Origin: Gemmatimonadaceae bacterium
GTDB lineage: Bacteria; Gemmatimonadota; Gemmatimonadetes; Gemmatimonadales; Gemmatimonadaceae
Length of the DNA stretch: 5,813 nt
Assembly: GCA_025453855.1 (NCBI GenBank)
Contig: JALOPO010000141.1
Location: forward strand, 1 to 5,813
Direction of reading: 5' to 3'
Part shown: positions 1-5,813 of the stretch, one piece after another
Position numbering within the stretch: the stretch's first letter is position 1
Layout of the letters: every line of letters begins with the position of its first letter
The notes under the pieces: model-generated
Seen by the model: the letters and a program-made list of their open reading frames with translations, nothing else
The model's database searches: none
Told to the model about the DNA's origin: nothing
Made by a program: the position numbers and the translations under genes

Positions 1-1138
1 GCGCGCCGAGGGCGGCCAGCACGCGCCAGCCGGCGTCGCGCAGCATCCAGCGCGCGGTGTGGCGCGCGAGCACGACGATGGTCGTCGACACGCGCGGCGC
101 CGCCGGTGCGGTGCGGCGCCATGCGTCGGCGGCGATGGTGCTCGCGGTCGCGCGCGCGACGTGGGCGGTGCCCCGTGCGCCGCCCTCGTCGCGCGGCGCA
201 CGGGACGCTCCATTGCGCGGATCGCGCCTCACTGCGTCGCGTGGCGCGCCGAGCCCGCGCCCACCACGGCTGTCGGCCACGGCCGCAATGCGTCCGCGCG
301 CGAAGGCGAGGGCGAGCGCCATGCCGGCGATCGCAAACCAGGCGACACGATTGGTGCCCCAGGCCGCGTCGAGCGGGAGCGGCGTGCTGCGGCGCATCGC
401 GTCGGGCCACGCGAGTGTGGACGCCACCAGCGGTGCGCTCGCGAACGGATCGACGAGCAGTGCGGCGCCGCGCGTGCCGCGGCCGGCCGCGCCGAGCGCC
501 GCGCTCCAGAGCCAGATCAGGACGAGCCCCTGCCCCACGATCAGCCAGAGGCGCCCGGCGAGCACGCCGGCCGCGAACTGCAGCGCGCCGACGCCGACCA
601 TCACCGGGAGCACGAGCGCCACGAACGGGCGCAGCACCGCGTCGAGCGCACGCACGGTGCACGCACTCGCCAGCCCCTCGCCGGCGGCGATGCCGAGCCA
701 GAGGCCGAGCGGGATCGCGGCATAGACGATCACGAGCACCACGCACGCGGCGCACAGCTTGCCCGCGAGATACTCGCGCGTGCGCAGCGCCCCGGTGGCG
801 AGGAGCGCATCCATGCGCACCGCGCGGTCACGCAGCACGACCGTGGCGGCGACCATCGTCGTGATCACCTGTCCGAAGGCGACGAGCCCCGTGCAGGCGA
901 GTGCGATCGCCCACGGCGACGTGCGCGCGACCGCACCACGCGACGGCACGAGCTCCACCGGCCCGCCCGATGCGTACGCGAAGGCGAGCAGCCCGAGGAC
1001 GAGCGGATAGAGTGCCGTGAGCGGATCGCGGCGCTGGATCGCGAGCTCCAGCCGCGCGATGGCCGCCGTTCGCGCGACGGCCCCGCCACGCGACGGCGGT
1101 GGTGCGACCGCCGGGAGCACACCGCCGGCCTGCGTCAC
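1..1138 (-). CDS. ABC-2 type transporter permease, N-terminal 379 codons (3' end outside window)
   Basis: Membrane subunit partnering the ATPase encoded immediately upstream. The reading frame is open without a stop from a GTG at 1138-1136 to the left edge. The GTG overlaps the ATPase stop in a GTGA tetranucleotide, and the next in-frame ATG is only codon 95, well inside the fold, so the GTG start is preferred. Visible layout: an Ala/Pro-rich cytoplasmic head; an amphipathic stretch followed by helix 1 (about residues 40-58); helix 2 (about 76-101); a cytoplasmic loop with Arg-Asp pairs and the ABC-2-like REYLAGK segment (121-127); further helices near 129-152, 170-190, 198-217 and 267-283. 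A polar, Arg/Ala/Gly-rich linker (about 285-350) follows, then a new amphipathic segment (RWMLRDAGWRVLAALG) that looks like the start of a second membrane half. By family knowledge this resembles double-length permeases, some of which end in an M1-like peptidase domain. Substrate unknown. Family call is firm; full architecture is not visible. Confidence 0.88.
   Translation of the reverse strand, partial: MTQAGGVLPAVAPPPSRGGAVARTAAIARLELAIQRRDPLTALYPLVLGLLAFAYASGGPVELVPSRGAVARTSPWAIALACTGLVAFGQVITTMVAATVVLRDRAVRMDALLATGALRTREYLAGKLCAACVVLVIVYAAIPLGLWLGIAAGEGLASACTVRALDAVLRPFVALVLPVMVGVGALQFAAGVLAGRLWLIVGQGLVLIWLWSAALGAAGRGTRGAALLVDPFASAPLVASTLAWPDAMRRSTPLPLDAAWGTNRVAWFAIAGMALALAFARGRIAAVADSRGGRGLGAPRDAVRRDPRNGASRAPRDEGGARGTAHVARATASTIAADAWRRTAPAAPRVSTTIVVLARHTARWMLRDAGWRVLAALGA
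1135..1138 (-). other. GTGA stop/start overlap coupling ABC ATPase and permease
   Basis: On the minus strand the four bases GTGA hold both the permease start codon (GTG, 1138-1136) and the ATPase stop codon (TGA, 1137-1135). This arrangement normally allows a terminating ribosome to restart, which keeps the two ABC subunits in balance. A weak GAGG (minus strand, 1152-1149) lies 10 bases before the GTG and may help re-initiation. Confidence 0.85.
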
Positions 1139-2013
1139 GCCGCGATCGCCTCGGCGAAGACGTCGTCGAGGTCGGGGGCGGTGGCGTGAAATCCGGGCGC
1201 GGGCGCGTGCTCGGCGACGACCGTGAGCTCCACGTCGCCGGCCACCAGCCGGTCGCGGATCACGCGCAGCGACGAGCGGAGCGCGGCCGCGTCGCCATGC
1301 GCGACCCGCGCGCGCCAGGTGCGCCCGTGGAGCGCACGCACGAGCGCGTCCGGGGTGCCGTGGCGCACCACGCGCCCGCGGTGGAGCACCAGCACGTCGC
1401 GGCAGAGCGCCTCGACGTCGGCGACGAGGTGCGTGCTGAAGAGCACCGCACGCTCGGCCGCCAGCTCGACGATCAGGTCGTGCAGGCGATGCCGCTCGAT
1501 GGGGTCGAGCGCCACGGTGGGTTCGTCGACGAGGAGCACGGGTGGCGCGGCCACGAGCGCCACGGCGACGCCAAGGCGCTGTCGCATCCCGCCGCTGAGC
1601 GCCTTGACGGGACGATCGCGCACCGCGTCGAGATTCACGCGCGCGAGGAGCGCGGCGACCGTCTCGCGGCGGGCCGCGGCGGGCATCACGCCCTTGAGCA
1701 CCGCGAAGTGGTCGAGGAGCTCGCGCGGCGTGAGCGCGGGCGGGAAGCCGAACTCCTGCGGGAGGTAGCCGATGCGCGCGCGCGCCGCGTCCGGGTCGGC
1801 GAGCGCATCGACGCCGGCGATCGTGACCGCGCCCGCATCGGGGCGCTGCAGCGTGGCGAGCACGCGCAGGAGCGTGCTCTTCCCCGCACCGTTCGGACCG
1901 AGGAGCCCGGTGAGCCCCGGCGCGAGCGAGAGGGAGACGTCATCGAGCGCCGGTGCGCCGGCGCCGTAGTGCACGCGCAGCCCGCGCGCCTCGAGCAGCG
2001 GCGCGCCCGGCAT
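1135..2013 (-). CDS. ABC transporter ATP-binding protein
   Basis: Nucleotide-binding subunit (292 aa) that powers the permease encoded next. All ATPase motifs are present: Walker A GPNGAGKST (residues 39-47, Lys45), Q-loop LPQEF (Gln86), signature LSGGMRQR (139-146), Walker B VLLVDEP (159-165, Glu164), D-loop ALDP and H-loop His195 in FSTH. After residue 200 comes a short regulatory tail containing GRTW and ending in PDLDDVF, typical of ABC-2 exporter ATPases in the CcmA/drug-export-like group. I chose the ATG at 2013-2011 because the conserved fold (LLEARGLRVHYG) begins at once. A longer frame starts at 2085, but its 24 extra residues are Arg/Ser/Thr-rich translation of the preceding gene's end. 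The gene begins 4 bases after the upstream stop and overlaps the permease start by 4 bases, so the two subunits are probably translationally coupled. No clear Shine-Dalgarno precedes it. Transported substrate cannot be told. Confidence 0.95.
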   Translation of the reverse strand: MPGAPLLEARGLRVHYGAGAPALDDVSLSLAPGLTGLLGPNGAGKSTLLRVLATLQRPDAGAVTIAGVDALADPDAARARIGYLPQEFGFPPALTPRELLDHFAVLKGVMPAAARRETVAALLARVNLDAVRDRPVKALSGGMRQRLGVAVALVAAPPVLLVDEPTVALDPIERHRLHDLIVELAAERAVLFSTHLVADVEALCRDVLVLHRGRVVRHGTPDALVRALHGRTWRARVAHGDAAALRSSLRVIRDRLVAGDVELTVVAEHAPAPGFHATAPDLDDVFAEAIAA

Positions 2014-2017
2014 GCGG

Positions 2018-2386
2018 TCAGTCGTCGTCGCCGTCGGGGAGGAGCGCGCCGAGGACCGCGCCGGTGATCGAGACCACGATCGCACCGAGCACCGCCGCGC
2101 CGAAGCCGCTCACGCGGAAGCCGAGGCCGAGCGCGCCGCTGAGCGATGAGGTCAGCCAGAGCATCAGCCCGTTCACCACCAGCAGGAAGAGGCCGAGGGT
2201 GAGGATCGTGACCGGGAACGAGAGGAGCTTCGCCACCGGCTTGACGATCGTGTTCACCGCGCCGAAGACGAGCGCGACGCCGAGCAGCGGGAGGTAGCTC
2301 TCGCCGGTGAATCGGATCCCGTCGACCAGCTTGGTGGCGACCCAGAGCGACGCCGCGGTGACGAGGAGGCGCAGGAGGAAGGACAT
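2018..2386 (-). CDS. Small four-helix membrane protein, phage-holin-family (YvlD/PF04020-like)
   Basis: A 122-residue integral membrane protein with four predicted helices (about residues 3-20, 32-50, 57-79 and 92-116) and an acidic tail DGDDD. The centre carries the hallmark of the PF04020-type family: Asn45 and Lys49-Pro50, then FPVTILTLGLF (57-67) and Asn72, matching the N..KP...P.T.LTLG pattern I know from this group. Length is normal for the family. The start at 2386-2384 is supported by an immediate hydrophobic helix; longer frames to 3004 merely run through the hydrolase gene in another phase. Despite the family name, members are widespread chromosomal membrane proteins of mostly unknown function, and nothing else here is phage-like, so lysis is not implied. 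It sits 26 bases after the hydrolase and 4 bases before the ABC ATPase, which suggests an envelope-related role by association only. Confidence 0.88.
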   Translation of the reverse strand: MSFLLRLLVTAASLWVATKLVDGIRFTGESYLPLLGVALVFGAVNTIVKPVAKLLSFPVTILTLGLFLLVVNGLMLWLTSSLSGALGLGFRVSGFGAAVLGAIVVSITGAVLGALLPDGDDD

Positions 2387-2412
2387 GGCGGGACGGTGCG
2401 GGAAGCGGCGCG

Positions 2413-3528
2413 TCAGCGCGGCGGGAGCGTGGCCATGAAGTCGCGCAGCGCGTCGCGCCAGAGCACGGGAACGGAATGCGTGCCGTGGCCGCGCGTGGCG
2501 GGCCCGATCGGGAGGTTGATGAAGCGCGCGCGCGGGAGCTGCGCGTCGAGCCGCTCGGCGATCCCGAGTTCGGGCGGGTTGATGAGGTCGTCCTGCGAGT
2601 TGATGTGCAGGATCGGCGTGGCGATGCGCGCGAGGTGGGGCGAGGGGTCGTAGTCGCTCGACGCGTCGAGCTGGTAGAGGAAGTCGTTGGCGTCGGTGGT
2701 GCGCGCGCGGGCGTCGAGGAAGGCGCGGATGACGCTGTCCGCGCCACCCTGCGTGGGGGCCTGCGCCTGCTGCACGAGCGGCGCGCTGCTCATCACGAAG
2801 AGGATACCGAGCGCCGCGCGCAGGCCGCGCGGCTGGGTCGTGTACTCGCCGCCCTGCCACTCGGGATCGGTGCGGATGAAGTCCATCGCCATCGTGCGCA
2901 GCATGCGGTTGCGCCCGGCGATCTGCGTCGGGAGGCAGGCGAGCGGCACCATGCCGTCGGCGACGCCGGGGTACATCCACCCCCACGTGAAGGCATGCAT
3001 GCACCCCATGCTGGTGCCGATGATGAGGCGGAGGCGCGTCACGCCCAGCTGCTCGCGCAGGAGCCGTTCCTGCGCGGTGACCATGTCCCGATAGCCGTAG
3101 CGCGGGAAGCGCGCGCGCAGCCCGTCGCTCGGCTTGCTCGAGCGGCCATGGCCGATGCCGTCGGGGAGGATGATGTAGTACGTCGCCGAGTCGAGGAGCT
3201 GGCCGGGGCCGAACAGCTCGCCCGCGAAGCCGTTGTTCAGGAAGCCGCGTCCGCTCCCACCCGTGCCGTGCAGGACGAGCACGGCGTTGGTGACCACCCC
3301 CGCCGCATCGCGCACCGGACGGCCGAGCGTCGTGTAGTGCACGCGCAGCGTGTCGAGACGCCCGCCGTCGGCGAAGCGGAACCCGGGGAAGCGCGCCTCA
3401 CCCTCGGTGCCGGCGCGACTCCAGGCGGATGGCGTGGACTGCGCGGCGAGCGGTGCCACGCCGGCCGCACAGGCGACGCCGAGGATCAGCGCGCGGACGG
3501 TGGCGCGGGTGCGACGGGTGAACGGCAT
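2413..3528 (-). CDS. Exported alpha/beta-fold hydrolase, homoserine-acetyltransferase-like
   Basis: A 371-residue alpha/beta hydrolase. The N-terminus looks like a secretion signal: basic residues (RRTRATVR) then a hydrophobic core (about 13-28), with likely cleavage after Ala29 (LAA/Q), so the mature enzyme probably acts outside the cytoplasm. An oxyanion-hole HGTGGSG motif (His87-Gly93) precedes the nucleophile elbow GTSMG (Ser173). The acid is probably Asp313 or Asp314 in NSQDDLINPPE, and the base is His349 or His351 in GHGTH near the end. The segment after the elbow (IAGRNRMLRTMAMDF, then DPEWQGGEY) matches the lid region of the MetX/homoserine O-acetyltransferase-like group. An exported protein is an unlikely methionine-pathway enzyme, so a generic ester or acyl hydrolase or transferase is the safer call; substrate unknown. 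The gene starts 10 bases after the kinase stop with no obvious Shine-Dalgarno, consistent with coupled translation. Confidence 0.9.
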   Translation of the reverse strand: MPFTRRTRATVRALILGVACAAGVAPLAAQSTPSAWSRAGTEGEARFPGFRFADGGRLDTLRVHYTTLGRPVRDAAGVVTNAVLVLHGTGGSGRGFLNNGFAGELFGPGQLLDSATYYIILPDGIGHGRSSKPSDGLRARFPRYGYRDMVTAQERLLREQLGVTRLRLIIGTSMGCMHAFTWGWMYPGVADGMVPLACLPTQIAGRNRMLRTMAMDFIRTDPEWQGGEYTTQPRGLRAALGILFVMSSAPLVQQAQAPTQGGADSVIRAFLDARARTTDANDFLYQLDASSDYDPSPHLARIATPILHINSQDDLINPPELGIAERLDAQLPRARFINLPIGPATRGHGTHSVPVLWRDALRDFMATLPPR

Positions 3529-3538
3529 GCGTGGGTCG

Positions 3539-5806
<2,268 letters not shown>

Positions 5807-5813
5807 GAGGACG

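Noticed and set aside
59..1189. Long plus-strand open frame (376 codons) opposite the permease
   Set aside because: Its translation is a low-complexity Arg/Ala/Glu/His mixture without hydrophobic core or known motifs. The opposite strand encodes a coherent ABC-2 permease; such antisense frames arise from GC-rich third positions.
1099..2067. Long plus-strand open frame (322 codons) opposite the ABC ATPase
   Set aside because: Arg/Glu/His-rich shadow of a gene with complete ATPase motifs on the other strand.
2014..2085. Upstream start for the ABC ATPase adding 24 residues
   Set aside because: The added residues are Ser/Arg/Thr-rich, overlap the preceding gene and are not part of the ABC fold.
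2018..2386. Prophage or lysis cassette, prompted by the 'holin' family name
   Set aside because: No endolysin, spanin, integrase or structural phage gene is nearby, and the family is widespread in bacterial chromosomes.
2018..3004. 328-codon minus-strand frame as a long version of the small membrane protein
   Set aside because: The first two thirds lie out of phase within the hydrolase gene and are Arg/Pro/Ala/His-rich; the membrane protein proper begins at the ATG ending at 2386.
2413..3528. metX (methionine biosynthesis) assignment for the hydrolase
   Set aside because: The signal peptide and the lack of neighbouring methionine genes make the cytoplasmic acetyltransferase role unlikely.

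Overview
This 5.8 kb stretch is very GC-rich (roughly 70% or more by eye, with G/C at most third codon positions) and every supported gene lies on the minus strand. The base composition, a PAS-HisKA-HATPase-REC hybrid kinase and an exported hydrolase whose signal peptide ends in Ala-Ala-Gln would suit a Gemmatimonadota-like or other high-GC soil or sediment bacterium. No marker gene fixes the taxonomy, so this is a weak inference.

In the direction of transcription (right to left) there are five genes: (1) 5806-3539, a membrane-bound hybrid sensor histidine kinase with its own C-terminal receiver domain; (2) 3528-2413, an exported alpha/beta hydrolase of the homoserine-acetyltransferase-like group; (3) 2386-2018, a small four-helix membrane protein of the 'phage holin family protein' (YvlD/PF04020-like) type; (4) 2013-1135, an ABC transporter ATPase; (5) 1138-1, the 5' part of an ABC-2 type permease with a GTG start, which runs off the left edge.

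Genes are separated by 10, 26 and 4 bases and the last pair overlaps by 4 bases (GTGA), so the set reads as one operon whose promoter lies beyond the right edge. No gap exceeds 26 bases, and there is no visible room for internal terminators or promoters. Genes 4 and 5 clearly work together as an ABC exporter or membrane-remodelling pair. The role of the hydrolase and the small membrane protein next to them, and any regulatory link to the kinase, are inferred only from position.

The clearest oddities are a perfect 27-base in-frame tandem duplication in the sensor region of the kinase, and the ABC pair's resemblance to the subfamily whose permease often carries a C-terminal M1-type peptidase. 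That part of the gene, if it exists, lies outside this window. I see no RNA genes, CRISPR, insertion sequences, phage module or clearly undescribed system here.
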